Origin: Scytonema millei VB511283
GTDB taxonomy: Bacteria; Cyanobacteriota; Cyanobacteriia; Cyanobacteriales; Chroococcidiopsidaceae
NCBI RefSeq assembly: GCF_000817735.3
Contig: NZ_JTJC03000005.1
Location: forward strand, 62,001-126,000
Direction: 5' to 3'
Length of the DNA stretch: 64,000 nt
The notes under the pieces: model-generated
Told to the model about the DNA's origin: nothing
The model's database searches: none
The model's input: only the letters and a program-made list of their open reading frames with translations
Translations under genes and position numbers: made by a program
Shown here: positions 17,482 through 26,669 of the stretch, piece by piece
Numbering within the stretch: the stretch's first letter is position 1
Layout of the letters: each line of letters begins with the position of its first letter

Positions 17482-17554
17482 TGTGGAAAAACTCAAGCCT
17501 GCTGTGGAAAAACCCAGACTACCTGTGGAAACAGTGGGGAATACCTGGGGAAAA
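17482..17554 (+). promoter_or_regulatory. Phased array of DnaA-box-like motifs (TGTGGAAAA)
   Basis: TGTGGAAAA at 17482 and 17503, TGTGGAAAC at 17524 and TGGGGAAAA at 17546 are direct copies spaced 21, 21 and 22 bp, about two helical turns. The complement TTTTCCACA is the DnaA-box form reported for Synechococcus. The array could be an origin or DnaA-controlled region; another phased protein-binding array is possible. Confidence 0.6.
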
Positions 17555-17594
17555 CTCGACAGAAAAATAAGAATTGCAAAGCTCTCTGAATTTA

Positions 17595-17756
17595 GGGATG
17601 AGAAATGAGGAGCGAGCAGCGAGGGAGAGGACAAGGGGGACAAGGAAGACAAAGGAGACAAGAGAGAGCGGGGAGCAAATTCTTCGAGTGTTCTCCCATA
17701 CTTCCCACACCACGCTCCACTCTCTTTCCCTCACTCCTCACTCCTCGCCCCTTGTT
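17595..17756. repeat. Mosaic purine-rich repeats
   Basis: GAGGAGCGAG, GACAAGG/GACAAAGGA and CTCACTCCTC units in series; no stable reading frame with coding character. Confidence 0.8.
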
Positions 17757-17799
17757 TAGCGCTAAGATGCTAGATTAGTCAACTAAAGTTGTAAGGTTA

Positions 17800-18783
17800 A
17801 TGGCAGAAACGTTATTCTTTAATGCCCTGAAAGAAGCCATCGACGAGGAAATGGCGCGGGATTCTACTGTATTCGTTTTGGGTGAAGATGTCGGTCACTA
17901 CGGCGGCTCGTATAAAGTTACAAAAGATTTGTATAAGAAATATGGCGAGTTAAGGGTACTAGACACCCCCATTGCCGAAAATAGCTTCACGGGTATGGCA
18001 GTAGGAGCAGCGATGACCGGCTTGCGACCGATCGTCGAAGGGATGAATATGGGGTTTTTGCTGCTGGCTTTTAACCAAATTTCCAACAATGCCGGAATGC
18101 TGCGCTATACCTCTGGCGGTAACTTTAAAATTCCGATGGTGATTCGCGGACCTGGGGGAGTAGGCAGACAATTGGGTGCAGAACACTCGCAGCGCTTAGA
18201 AGCATATTTTCAAGCCGTGCCTGGATTGAAGATAGTCGCTTGTTCTACTCCCTATAACGCTAAAGGATTGCTGAAATCAGCAATTCGCAACGACAATCCA
18301 GTGTTGTTCTTTGAACACGTACTGCTTTACAACCTCAAGGAAAACCTACCAGAACACGAATACCTAGTCCCGTTAGACAAAGCAGAAATCGTGCGACGTG
18401 GCGAAGACGTGACAATTTTGACCTACTCGCGAATGCGCCACCACGTCATGCAAGCAGTCAAACCGCTAGAGAAAGAGGGATACGATCCAGAAGTTATCGA
18501 TCTCATTTCTCTAAAACCCCTAGATATAGAAACCATTGCTACTTCCGTCCGCAAAACACATCGCGTCATTATCGTGGAAGAGTGCATGAAAACTGGGGGT
18601 ATAGCCGCAGAATTGACCGCATTAATTAACGATCGCCTCTTCGACGAATTAGATGCGCCTGTCTTGCGTCTATCTTCTCAAGACATTCCCACTCCCTACA
18701 ACGGCAGTCTCGAAAGACTCACCATCGTACAACCGGAGCAAATTGTCGAAGCCGTGAAAAAGATGGTAGCCGTTCAGGTGTAA
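17800..18783 (+). CDS. pdhB: Pyruvate dehydrogenase E1 component, beta subunit
   Basis: The 327-residue protein matches the transketolase pyrimidine-binding and C-terminal domains of E1-beta: [30 protein letters not shown], and [10 protein letters not shown]. It works with E1-alpha (not in this window) to decarboxylate pyruvate in the complex that makes acetyl-CoA. Length is normal. It is followed by secD-secF on the same strand, an arrangement known in cyanobacteria, but a strong hairpin separates it from secD. Confidence 0.97.
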   Translation: MAETLFFNALKEAIDEEMARDSTVFVLGEDVGHYGGSYKVTKDLYKKYGELRVLDTPIAENSFTGMAVGAAMTGLRPIVEGMNMGFLLLAFNQISNNAGMLRYTSGGNFKIPMVIRGPGGVGRQLGAEHSQRLEAYFQAVPGLKIVACSTPYNAKGLLKSAIRNDNPVLFFEHVLLYNLKENLPEHEYLVPLDKAEIVRRGEDVTILTYSRMRHHVMQAVKPLEKEGYDPEVIDLISLKPLDIETIATSVRKTHRVIIVEECMKTGGIAAELTALINDRLFDELDAPVLRLSSQDIPTPYNGSLERLTIVQPEQIVEAVKKMVAVQV

Positions 18784-18788
18784 GTTTA

Positions 18789-18817
18789 GGGACGCTTGAG
18801 CTAAGCTCAAGCGTCCC
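18789..18817 (+). terminator. Hairpin between pdhB and secD
   Basis: Perfect 13-bp stem GGGACGCTTGAGC/GCTCAAGCGTCCC with loop TAA. There is no T-run, so it may attenuate or stabilise the 3' end rather than stop all transcription. Confidence 0.7.
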
Positions 18818-18867
18818 CAGCCTCTCAAAAAGAGGTTAGTATAGCACTTGTTGCCGCAACATGTAGT

Positions 18868-20292
18868 ATGCAAAAACAGCGATCGCTATTAGCTTTAATT
18901 GTCGTTCTCATCATCGCCGCAATTGTCGTAATTGTGAAATTTCCCGTGCCTTTGGGGTTAGACCTCCAGGGGGGTTCGCAACTGACAATTCAGGTCAAGC
19001 CTAACGAGGAAATCAAACGCATCACCGAACGCGAGTTAGAAGCAGTGCAAACTGTGGTGGAAAACCGCGTCAACGGACTAGGGGTATCGGAACCCGTGAT
19101 TCAAACGGTAGGACAAGACCAAATTCTCGTCCAACTCCCAGGAGTCAACGATCCAGAACAGGCAGAAAGGGTACTGGGTGGTACAGCTCAACTGGATTTT
19201 CGCCGCGAGAATGCAGAAAGTAGAGCTTTTGTCAATAATAGGCAGCAACAAATTCAGGGATTGCTGGCAGAACAACAAAAGTTACAAAGTGCGAAGGAAC
19301 GAGACGAAAAGGCGATCGCGGCAAATAATGCCCAAATAGAAGCCAAAATCAAAGAGATTACCGAGCTAGAAGCAAAGCTATTCGAGCGCACGGGGTTGAC
19401 AGGGAAAAATCTCAAGTACGCTCAGGCGACACCTACACAAGGCAGCAACTGGAGTGTAGCTTTAGAATTTGATGCCAAAGGCGGCGAATTATTTGCTCAA
19501 CTGACAAAAGAATTGGCAGGCACGGGCAGACGTTTGGGAATTTTTCTCGACGATAAGCCAATTAGTACGCCCGTAGTTGGTCAAGAATTTGAAAAAACAG
19601 GGATAGCAGGCGGACGAGCAGAAATTACGGGAACCTTTGATTTCGAGTCTGCGAACGAATTAGCACTGCAATTGCGGGGTGGTGCTTTACCCGTACCCGT
19701 GGAAATCGTTGAAAATCGAACTGTGGGTGCAACTTTGGGACGCGATAGCATTCAACGCAGTATTTATGCTGGGGTTGGAGGGCTGTCTTTAGTCTTGATC
19801 TTTATGGTGGTTTACTACCGTCTGCCTGGACTCATAGCCGATCTAGCGTTGGTAATTTATGCTTTGCTGACATGGGCAACTTTTGCTTTGTTGGGTGTCA
19901 CCCTGACGCTGCCAGGTATCGCTGGATTTATCCTCAGTATTGGGATGGCAGTGGATGCCAACGTGCTGATTTTCGAGCGGACGCGGGAAGAATTACGGGC
20001 GGGTAAATCGCTCTATCGTTCGGTGGAATCAGGTTTTTACCGTGCCTTTTCTAGCATTTTAGATAGTAACGTTACGACTTGGATTGCTTGTGCGGCGCTG
20101 TTTTGGCTCGGTTCTGGATTGGTGAAAGGTTTTGCTCTGACGCTGGCGTTAGGGGTTGCCATGAGTATGTTTACCGCAATTACCTGTAGTCGTACCTTCT
20201 TAATGTTGGCGATCGCAATTCCCAGTTTGCGCAAACCAGAGTTATACTGTCCGAGCTTGCCAGCATCGAATAAGGCACAGGGGGCGACATGA
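18868..20292 (+). CDS. secD: Protein translocase subunit SecD
   Basis: A 474-residue SecD with an N-terminal membrane helix (about 7-27), the D1 motif L-G-L-D-L-Q-G-G-S near 31-40, a large periplasmic region with P1 domain, and a block of five membrane helices from about 290 to 455 containing the RND-type [13 protein letters not shown]. It uses the proton-motive force with SecF to help complete Sec-dependent export. Its TGA overlaps the secF ATG (ATGA), implying coupled translation. A Gln/Lys-rich coiled segment (about 128-170) lies in the periplasmic part. Confidence 0.97.
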   Translation: MQKQRSLLALIVVLIIAAIVVIVKFPVPLGLDLQGGSQLTIQVKPNEEIKRITERELEAVQTVVENRVNGLGVSEPVIQTVGQDQILVQLPGVNDPEQAERVLGGTAQLDFRRENAESRAFVNNRQQQIQGLLAEQQKLQSAKERDEKAIAANNAQIEAKIKEITELEAKLFERTGLTGKNLKYAQATPTQGSNWSVALEFDAKGGELFAQLTKELAGTGRRLGIFLDDKPISTPVVGQEFEKTGIAGGRAEITGTFDFESANELALQLRGGALPVPVEIVENRTVGATLGRDSIQRSIYAGVGGLSLVLIFMVVYYRLPGLIADLALVIYALLTWATFALLGVTLTLPGIAGFILSIGMAVDANVLIFERTREELRAGKSLYRSVESGFYRAFSSILDSNVTTWIACAALFWLGSGLVKGFALTLALGVAMSMFTAITCSRTFLMLAIAIPSLRKPELYCPSLPASNKAQGAT

Positions 20293-21257
20293 AACTCAAT
20301 ATCAACAAACAGCGATCGCTTTGGTGGGGAGTTTCCCTAATCGTGATTCTGGCTGGTTTAGTGGCGATGGGGATTTCTTGGCAGAAATATGGTGCGCCAC
20401 TGCGTCCGAGCCTCGATTTTGTGGGTGGAACGCGATTGCAACTCCAGCGCGACTGCTCTAAACCAGAAAACTGCGCCAAACCAATTGATATCAATGCCGT
20501 CCGTCAAGTCATGTCCGAGCGCGGATTAGGCAATAGTAGCATTCAACTGCTCAGTGACGAACGCGGACAACAACAAGGGATTTTGATTCGGACAAAGACT
20601 CTCAATGTTGACGAGAGGACGCAGTTACAGCAAACACTGACTCAAGAAATTGGCGCGTTCGATCCCAAAGCAACCCAAATCGACACAGTAGGTCCAACCA
20701 TCGGACAACAGTTGTTATCTTCGGGTTTAATTGCTCTCCTCGTCTCCTTTGCCGGAATTGTCGTTTATTTAAGTCTACGTTTCCAGTTAGACTACGCCAT
20801 ATTTGCGATCGTGGCTCTGTTCCACGATGTTTTGATTACCACCGGGATTTTCGGGATTCTTGGCTTAGTCCAAGGCACTGAAGTTGATAGTTTATTTATC
20901 GTTGCGTTGCTAACAATTACGGGTTTTTCTGTCAATGACACGGTGGTAATTTACGATCGCATTCGCGAAACTCTGAAAATTAGCCCCGATTTACCAATAG
21001 ACCAAGTGGTAGACAATGCGGTAAATCAAACCTTGGGGCGATCGATCAACACCACCTTAACCGTCTTGCTGACTTTGCTCACCTTATTCATCTTTGGTGG
21101 CGAAACGCTGAAAAACTTTGCCTTAGCACTCATGATCGGTTTCGCTGCTGGGGCATACTCTAGTATTTTTATCGCCAGTACCCTACTTTCCTTGTGGCGA
21201 GAACGTACAGGTCAATCTCAAAACAGCAACCAGTTATCAGCAACCAGTGACCAGTGA
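20289..21257 (+). CDS. secF: Protein translocase subunit SecF
   Basis: A 322-residue SecF: first membrane helix at about 12-32, L-D-F-V-G-G-T-R-L near 40, then five helices from about 145 with the paired signature [16 protein letters not shown] short Cys-containing stretch (C-S-K-P-E-N-C) in the periplasmic loop may form a disulfide. The C-terminal tail after W-R-E-R-T-G is low-complexity and runs into a CAGTTATCAG/CAGTGAC repeat region, so the last dozen residues may be repeat-derived. Confidence 0.97.
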   Translation: MKLNINKQRSLWWGVSLIVILAGLVAMGISWQKYGAPLRPSLDFVGGTRLQLQRDCSKPENCAKPIDINAVRQVMSERGLGNSSIQLLSDERGQQQGILIRTKTLNVDERTQLQQTLTQEIGAFDPKATQIDTVGPTIGQQLLSSGLIALLVSFAGIVVYLSLRFQLDYAIFAIVALFHDVLITTGIFGILGLVQGTEVDSLFIVALLTITGFSVNDTVVIYDRIRETLKISPDLPIDQVVDNAVNQTLGRSINTTLTVLLTLLTLFIFGGETLKNFALALMIGFAAGAYSSIFIASTLLSLWRERTGQSQNSNQLSATSDQ

Positions 21258-21345
21258 ACAGTTATCAGTGACTAGCGGTTAGTGACTAGTGACTAGATAA
21301 AGAATTCAGCCACTAGCCACCAGCCACTAGCCCCTCACCGACTCT
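21228..21345. repeat. CAGTTATCAG / CAGTGACTAG repeats
   Basis: Units of CAGTTATCAG, GTGACTAG and CCACTAGC begin within the secF 3' end and continue through the spacer. Confidence 0.85.
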
Positions 21346-21360
21346 CGACTCCCCCATCAG

Positions 21361-21762
21361 ATGCAGCCAGAAGATCCGCCCTTTGTGCCGATAGAACTTG
21401 ACCCAACTTTTGAGCGACAAGTACAAAAGCTGTATCTGCTTATTGCCTATTGTAGATGGTTGGTTGTGGGATGTTTGTGGTTGAGTGTTGGTGTTTTAAG
21501 TCTTTGGGGACTGCGTTATGAAATTAGTTTATTGTTGCAATATTTCACTTGGGTAGCCGTACGATACGGGCTTTATTATAAGCCTCTACCCACTTTTGGT
21601 TTGGCTTGTTGCGCGGTCATGACAATTTCTAATCTCCTTTGGCAGGGGCGCATTTTACTATTTGGACTACCGCCAAAGGAGTTACGGCGCTTAACGAAAC
21701 AAGTACAGCAAATTCGCCAGCAAGGTAAAAGCCATCCTTTGTGGAAATGGGTTTGTCAGTAG
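21361..21762 (+). CDS. Conserved hypothetical membrane protein
   Basis: A 133-residue protein with an acidic, proline-rich N-terminus, an E-R-Q-V-Q-K-L-Y amphipathic segment, one membrane segment at about 35-53, a hydrophobic region at about 55-90 and a basic C-terminal helix (R-R-L-T-K-Q-V-Q-Q-I-R). I do not recognise a named family. It is likely of cyanobacterial distribution and sits 3' of secDF but behind a repeat block, so operon membership is uncertain. Convergent with the degenerate kinase gene, 30 bp apart. Confidence 0.75.
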   Translation: MQPEDPPFVPIELDPTFERQVQKLYLLIAYCRWLVVGCLWLSVGVLSLWGLRYEISLLLQYFTWVAVRYGLYYKPLPTFGLACCAVMTISNLLWQGRILLFGLPPKELRRLTKQVQQIRQQGKSHPLWKWVCQ

Positions 21763-21792
21763 AAGTGTGAGGGGTAAGAGACGAAATTCTTT

Positions 21793-22776
21793 CTAGTTTT
21801 CTGTTGCTTCCGAGACGGTTTCAGGTTCGAGAATTACCAAAGGGATCGTTAATTGCAGTCGCGTGTAAGATTCATGCTCTTCGTCTATTGATGTTGAGTT
21901 TGGTATTGATAAGATTTCTAGCCGACATTGCATTAAGTCTAGAAGAGTCTGCGCTAAAAGCAAAATCATTCCTGGTGAAAATGCAAAATCTTCGATCGCT
22001 AATGGTGATAAACGATCGCTCTGAGATAAATCGATTGAGTCCGACCAAATCTGATGTGGGAGTTCGGCATCTAGCCAAATTGCCATCTCGTTAGTAGCAA
22101 GATAGGGATGGGTAGAAACGAGAATTTTTCCTTCTGGCATTTGAGTCAAACAAATGTCAAGTAGATCGATCGCGACTTGCCGCAACCAGCGCGGGTCGGC
22201 TAAGACATAAGTTTCGATTTCAGGTAGGGAGAGTTGTAACCGCAAATTGCGATTAGCAGCAATCAGATAAGTAGAATTATAAACGTCTGTCAATAGCGCG
22301 GCTAAATTAATTGGCTGAATTTCTAGCTGAGACCTGCCATGTTCTAGTCGAGAAACGTCGATCGCCCGATCCATTAAATTCATAAGCTTCAAAGCTGACT
22401 GATGAGCTTGGGCAATAAATGTCCTCTCTTCCGCAGGGTCATCGCATAGATCGGATAAAATCAATTGGTGTAGACCGATTAAACTATTGAGCGGCGATCG
22501 CAATTCATGGGCAGTTCTGGTCAAAAATCCTGCTTTAAACTGGCACATCTTCCGTGCTAGCTGATAGGCAATCTGGCTTTGCTGTAGCTGACTTTGTAGA
22601 GCCAGAATCTCATTTCTATCCGCTGTGGAAGGTTTCTGCTCAGTTGTGGGAGCGTTAGCAATATTAGCATTCACAAGCGATCGCTTAGACTTGCCTAGAA
22701 ACCAGCTTCCACTTATACCTAAGCTCAGTCCTAACAACAGCCCCAAGAATAAATACACCCATTCATTCCAGCTCAT
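21793..22776 (-). CDS. Histidine-kinase-like protein with degenerate ATPase domain
   Basis: From the ATG at 22776 the 327-residue product has a membrane helix (about 5-25), a coiled coil, and a good HisKA domain with T-A-H-E-L-R-S-P-L-N-S-L-I-G-L. The HATPase domain is degenerate: the N-box position reads V-A-I-D-L-L-D-I-C, and no D-x-G-x-G or G-L-G-L motif is seen. It could be a pseudokinase that acts as a phosphatase, a scaffold or a dimer partner. A longer frame to 22923 would overlap tsaC, so the internal ATG is preferred. It ends a minus-strand run with tsaC. Confidence 0.85.
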   Translation of the reverse strand: MSWNEWVYLFLGLLLGLSLGISGSWFLGKSKRSLVNANIANAPTTEQKPSTADRNEILALQSQLQQSQIAYQLARKMCQFKAGFLTRTAHELRSPLNSLIGLHQLILSDLCDDPAEERTFIAQAHQSALKLMNLMDRAIDVSRLEHGRSQLEIQPINLAALLTDVYNSTYLIAANRNLRLQLSLPEIETYVLADPRWLRQVAIDLLDICLTQMPEGKILVSTHPYLATNEMAIWLDAELPHQIWSDSIDLSQSDRLSPLAIEDFAFSPGMILLLAQTLLDLMQCRLEILSIPNSTSIDEEHESYTRLQLTIPLVILEPETVSEATEN

Positions 22777-22880
22777 AACTTCCCAAAGACTCACACCACA
22801 AAAAATTGAAATCTTATCCTGAGTTTGGTAGTATTGAGCTTCTCTCGACCAAGATAGTTCCGTAGTTAACAGACTGATAA

Positions 22881-23459
22881 TTATATCTCTAAAACTACCG
22901 CTCCTTGGCGCAAAATTACCCAACCACTACCCATCCACTTAGCTACAGTAGAAGGAACGCCGATTCCAGAAACATCTGAGATTTGTAGGGATAAAACATC
23001 GGGAAACTGAGCTGCAATCTCTGTCATAGTCTCTAATGGCGGTTGTCCCGATAAATTAGCGCTGGTGGTAGCTAGAGGTCCAGTTTGAGCTAGAATCTCT
23101 CGCGCGATCGCGCTTTGAGGGACGCGCACGCCTATAGTCGTCGGATCGGTAGGGTTCATGGCTTTAGGGACGCGATCGCTTGCTGGCAGTACCAAAGTCA
23201 AAGCCCCAGCCCAGTATCGTGCCGCTACCTGTTGCCAAACTTGCCAATCTGCTTCCGTTCCCACCACGTAATCCCACACATCTTCTGCCTTTGCTCCCAT
23301 CAAAATCAACGGCTTATCTTGACTGCGCTGTTTGGTGGCAAAAATTAGCTCGGCTCGTTCGGGTAAAGCTGCCAATGCAGGAACGGTATCAGTAGGAAAG
23401 CTAACCACGCAACCAGCGCGGACACCAGCAACCAGTTCTGTAATTGAAACTTGGGGCAT
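22881..23459 (-). CDS. tsaC: L-threonylcarbamoyladenylate synthase (TsaC/Sua5/YrdC)
   Basis: A 192-residue YrdC-domain protein with F-P-T-D-T-V-P-A-L-A, the basic K-Q-R-S-Q-D-K-P-L and T-S-A-N-L-S-G substrate motifs. It makes threonylcarbamoyl-AMP from threonine, bicarbonate and ATP for the universal t6A37 modification of tRNAs. It is the short TsaC form without the Sua5 domain. A mosaic repeat block separates it from plsY upstream. Confidence 0.94.
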   Translation of the reverse strand: MPQVSITELVAGVRAGCVVSFPTDTVPALAALPERAELIFATKQRSQDKPLILMGAKAEDVWDYVVGTEADWQVWQQVAARYWAGALTLVLPASDRVPKAMNPTDPTTIGVRVPQSAIAREILAQTGPLATTSANLSGQPPLETMTEIAAQFPDVLSLQISDVSGIGVPSTVAKWMGSGWVILRQGAVVLEI

Positions 23460-23461
23460 GA

Positions 23462-23653
23462 AAGAAGGGAGTAGGGAGCAGGGAGCAGGGAGTCGGGGAA
23501 AGAGAGCAGAGGAGCAGAGGGGCAGAGGAGCAGAGGAGCAGAGGGGAAAATCAATTCAATATCCAAAATCCCCACACCACACCCCACACCCTACACCCCA
23601 CACCCTATCTACTACTAGCCACCAACCACTAGCCACTGATAACTGATAACTGT
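23462..23653. repeat. Mosaic heptamer/octamer repeats
   Basis: GGGAGCA and GAGGAGCA units, then CCCCACAC/CACCCTA and ACTGATA units fill the entire tsaC-plsY spacer. Confidence 0.92.
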
Positions 23654-24325
23654 TCACTGATTCGCGGTAGATGATTTTTGTCCTATTTGAGGTTCCGTAC
23701 CATCTAGTAAGCGTTGAATATTGCTCTTGTGACGCAGAATGACGTAGATACCACCTACTATCCCAAACAGTACATAAGGTAAAGGTTGATGAAACAGCAG
23801 CATCAACAGCGAAACTGCGATCGCGCCTGCGATCGAACTGAGCGAAACGATCCGCGAGATGGCGATCGCAACACCAAATACCCCGACAGTTGCTAAAGCA
23901 ACCTGCCAACTCATCGCCAATAATACGCCCAAACTCGTAGCGACAGATTTACCCCCACTAAACCCTAACCAAATCGACTTGCTATGTCCCAAAATGGCTG
24001 CTAACCCCGATAACGTTACCATCCAAGACAGCCATAGTGCAGGGTCAACAGTAGGAGGTAGAAGATTTTGTCCAGTAGCAAAGCTAAACGGCCAAGGTAC
24101 GAGGGCGATCGCTAAAACTCCTTTGAGAGCATCAATAACTAATACAAATGCTCCTGGTCCCTTGCCTAAGGTTCTCAAAACATTTGTTGCTCCAGTTGAA
24201 CCAGAACCGTGTTCGCGAATATCAATTCCTTTTAAAAGTTTTGCTAGCGTGTAACCAGTGGGCGTAGAGCCAATTAGATACGCTACTAGTAAAGTTACTA
24301 CGCACAGAGTGAGCCAGATAGTCAT
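23654..24325 (-). CDS. plsY: Glycerol-3-phosphate acyltransferase PlsY
   Basis: From the ATG at 24325 this is a 223-residue, multi-helix membrane protein with the PlsY motifs G-S-T-P-T-G-Y, S-G-S-T-G-A-T-N-V-L-R near 40, and a central G-F-S-G-G-K-S-V-A-T near 125. It transfers acyl groups from acyl-phosphate to glycerol-3-phosphate, the first step of membrane lipid synthesis. A longer frame to 24421 is repeat-encoded and rejected. It lies in a minus-strand lipid/envelope cluster with the MlaE permease, DUF3119 and DUF3086. Confidence 0.95.
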   Translation of the reverse strand: MTIWLTLCVVTLLVAYLIGSTPTGYTLAKLLKGIDIREHGSGSTGATNVLRTLGKGPGAFVLVIDALKGVLAIALVPWPFSFATGQNLLPPTVDPALWLSWMVTLSGLAAILGHSKSIWLGFSGGKSVATSLGVLLAMSWQVALATVGVFGVAIAISRIVSLSSIAGAIAVSLLMLLFHQPLPYVLFGIVGGIYVILRHKSNIQRLLDGTEPQIGQKSSTANQ

Positions 24326-24344
24326 GTGTGAGGGGTTAGGGTGA

Positions 24345-24433
24345 GGAAAAGAACGGGCAAGGGAAAAGTTGTAAGTCGTAAGTCGTAAGTCGTAAGTGAC
24401 AAAACAATTACCAATTACCAACTACCAACTACC
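24345..24433. repeat. GTAAGTC and ACCAACT heptamers
   Basis: Four GTAAGTC units are followed by ACCAATT/ACCAACT units between plsY and the DUF3086 gene. Confidence 0.9.
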
Positions 24434-24436
24434 CAA

Positions 24437-25717
24437 TTAATAATCAAAATCTCTTTCTCTAAGAGTTTGGGGATCGGGGGCAAAGGCTAGTAATAGAGGG
24501 AATTGTAGCAGAGAGAGGCTAATTTTTTCCTCAGAGTCATCAATGATAATCAGTGGCATTTGATTGGCTTCGATCGCTCTTTCGGCTCTGACGGCAGCTG
24601 CTTCTGCATCTTCAAACAAGGTTACACCGCGATCGGGTCCAAAATCCGTGCGAGAAATGCCAAGACAATCTTGCAAGCCCCGCCGCCAATCTCCCAGCCG
24701 TTCGGGAGTATTAGCTAACACCAAGATGCGGAGGCGAGTATCGTACAAGGTGTATAGAATTGAAATAATCGCCGAGCTAATTAAAATATTTTGCAGGCGA
24801 CTACCTGTAGTTCGTAAAGCACCTCGTCCTCCTTGCTTGAAAAACCAATTGGATACTCGTTCCGCCTGCACTGGTTCAAAGGTGCGGCGCAGTTGCCAAG
24901 GGGGACCGTAATAATCTGGTTGGTTGCGGTATTGGTCGAGCAGGCGGCGAATTTGTTTTGTGGTAGCTTGAAATCTCTGTTCGGTAAATTGAGGCGCGGC
25001 GGGTTGCTCCGGCTCTTGAGGTTTGGGTTGTCTGACTGCTGGTTGCGGCTCTGGTCTAGTTTTTGGTGCTAGCTCTAATTGCTCTACTGCTGTTGCCAAA
25101 TCTTGCAAGCTGCCTGTGAGATAGTCTTTAAAACCCTGCACTCGAATTGCTAAATCTTGGGAAACTCCAGCAAAACTTGTCCGCATCTCCGACCGAATGC
25201 GTTCTTGCCGCCGTTCTAACTGCTCGATTGAAATTTGTAATGCTTGCTTGCGTTGCTCCATTTGAGCAAGACCTTCTTGTACCACTTTACTCATAGCAGA
25301 TTGAGTTTGCGCTAACTGAGCAGATAGCTGTTTGTATGTTGCTTGGAGACTGGCAATTTCTTGTCTTAAGGCTTGTTCCTGCTGTTGCAGTTGAGACAAG
25401 TTGGATGGTTTTGCCAGTGGAATTAGCGGCGTTTCCGCTGGAGTTTCTCGTGCAGAATTTGGCGTTACTAACTCTTGCAAAAACTCATCTTCTGCTTCTT
25501 CGGATGGCGAGGCAAAAAAGTTAAAGTTTTCTAAATCTAAGTCCGTATCTGTATCTTTATCTGTATTAGATTCAGATTGAGATTCATCAAGTAAATTTAT
25601 TTCTTCTAATTTTCCATTTGGTTCATCCGTCGAGAAGTTTAGAGGTTTGTCTTGTTCCTCTGAATCTTCCCAAGGTTGATTATCTGGTTTTGGTGTTTGG
25701 GATTCATCTGAAGTCAT
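24437..25717 (-). CDS. DUF3086 domain-containing protein
   Basis: The 426-residue product has three parts: a strongly acidic, low-complexity N-terminus (1-110, many D/E/S/T), a Gln-rich coiled coil at about 110-200, and a conserved C-terminal DUF3086 region from about 245 (Y-G-P-P-W-Q-L-R-R-T-F-E, T-L-Y-D-T-R-L-R-I-L). A Pro/Gln-rich linker joins the last two. Function is unknown; the family appears restricted to cyanobacteria and relatives. Neighbours (DUF3119, MlaE permease, PlsY) suggest an envelope or lipid-linked role, by context only. Confidence 0.88.
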   Translation of the reverse strand: MTSDESQTPKPDNQPWEDSEEQDKPLNFSTDEPNGKLEEINLLDESQSESNTDKDTDTDLDLENFNFFASPSEEAEDEFLQELVTPNSARETPAETPLIPLAKPSNLSQLQQQEQALRQEIASLQATYKQLSAQLAQTQSAMSKVVQEGLAQMEQRKQALQISIEQLERRQERIRSEMRTSFAGVSQDLAIRVQGFKDYLTGSLQDLATAVEQLELAPKTRPEPQPAVRQPKPQEPEQPAAPQFTEQRFQATTKQIRRLLDQYRNQPDYYGPPWQLRRTFEPVQAERVSNWFFKQGGRGALRTTGSRLQNILISSAIISILYTLYDTRLRILVLANTPERLGDWRRGLQDCLGISRTDFGPDRGVTLFEDAEAAAVRAERAIEANQMPLIIIDDSEEKISLSLLQFPLLLAFAPDPQTLRERDFDY

Positions 25718-25720
25718 AAT

Positions 25721-25915
25721 CAGTTATCAGTTATCAGTTATCAATTATCAGTGACTAGTGGCTGGTGACTAGTGGCTGGTGACTAGTGATTAGAATTGCT
25801 CCTCTGCGCCTCCGCCTCCTTGTCTCTCTCTGCTCCCATTCTTCGAGAAAGGCTATCCTCCGAGAAGCTACCCTTCGGGTGTCCACGCCTTACTACAGCT
25901 TCGCGACGCTCTCTT
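25721..25915. repeat. CAGTTAT, GTGACTAGTGGCTG and TAGCGAAGC-like repeats
   Basis: CAGTTAT heptamers, then GACTAGTGGCTGGT units, then degenerate CTTCGAGAA/GCTTCGCGACGC sequence fill the spacer up to the DUF3119 stop codon. Confidence 0.88.
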
Positions 25916-26308
25916 CTAGCCTCTAGCTCCTAGTCTTGGACAGCGTTGCTCTAGACAAGTTTGTAGCATTTTGGGGTCGAAGAGAATGGGCAAAAAGTGA
26001 ATGCTTTTCACTTCTCGAAAGTAGAACAGGATTGGGACTTGATGCCAAAAAATTTCCCAATGTTGCCATTCTTGATAGGGAAAGTGCCGGATGATAGTTT
26101 CTCCTCTGTAGATATCTAAGGCAGTTTCAGTGAATTGTAGCCGTAGGGTTGTAGCTTGAAACATCAGAAACAAACCAAATAAGGCAATTATGCCACCTAT
26201 CCAAGCTGAAATGAGTATTAAAGGAATTGCCCCTAAGACTATGAATAAAGGCAGCTTATAGCTGGGAGCAAGCTGAACGGTTGATGTCACAGATGGGGAA
26301 GTCGTCAC
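25916..26308 (-). CDS. DUF3119 family protein
   Basis: A 130-residue protein with two adjacent membrane segments (about 18-50) and a C-terminal PH-like beta-rich part (L-D-I-Y-R-G-E-T-I-I, F-P-Y-Q-E-W-Q-H-W) matching DUF3119. No function is assigned. It follows the MlaE-type permease gene on the same strand, so a link to lipid transport is reasonable. The C-terminal residues P-R-L-G-A-R-G and the TAG lie at a repeat boundary. Confidence 0.87.
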   Translation of the reverse strand: MTTSPSVTSTVQLAPSYKLPLFIVLGAIPLILISAWIGGIIALFGLFLMFQATTLRLQFTETALDIYRGETIIRHFPYQEWQHWEIFWHQVPILFYFREVKSIHFLPILFDPKMLQTCLEQRCPRLGARG

Positions 26309-26669
26309 TGTTTTTGTCCTGCCTGAACAATAGACTCTAACACTCTTATTTTAAGGTTCAGTAGGAATAGGCATGAGGGGTTAGAGACTGGGGACTCGGT
26401 GCTGGAGTAAGAATATGGGGATGAGGGAGGCTAAGGGTTAGTATTACAACACTGCATCCTGTATTGCTCGGCGCAGCACCGCCCGTGCCAGCAAGCGCGT
26501 GGAATCGAGGGTTGGCAACGACTTGGGCAATGTGCAGCCAAGGTAACGGCGATCGCGGTTCAATGTTAGATAGTGCCTGGTGGATAGTGTTGTCAGGATA
26601 GATCGGGCGATCGGTAAGTAAGTTGTGCAGCACTGCTCGGTAGTATCTCTTTTCTAGCCTCTCTTCGGT
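26309..26669. other. Spacer between DUF3119 and the MlaE permease
   Basis: About 360 bp. The part near the DUF3119 gene is repeat-like. The 26450-26660 part is non-repetitive and contains a leftward open frame continuing in phase after the permease stop codon; I do not call it a gene. Confidence 0.45.

Larger units (their letters stand above)
17045..17799. other. Long spacer upstream of pdhB
   Basis: 755 bp without a gene. It holds, left to right, the DUF2811 promoter, a small GTCGCA/TGCGAC hairpin near 17267-17284, AT-rich sequence, the phased DnaA-box-like array (17482-17554), a purine-rich mosaic repeat block (17595-17756), and a TAAGG ribosome-binding site before pdhB. Confidence 0.6.

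Noticed and set aside
17446-17734. Leftward frames in the spacer upstream of pdhB
   Set aside because: They read through DnaA-box-like motifs and purine-rich repeats, giving Ser/Leu/Pro-rich low-complexity products.
24326-24421. N-terminal extension of PlsY
   Set aside because: It is encoded by spacer repeats; the ATG at 24325 gives the normal PlsY start.
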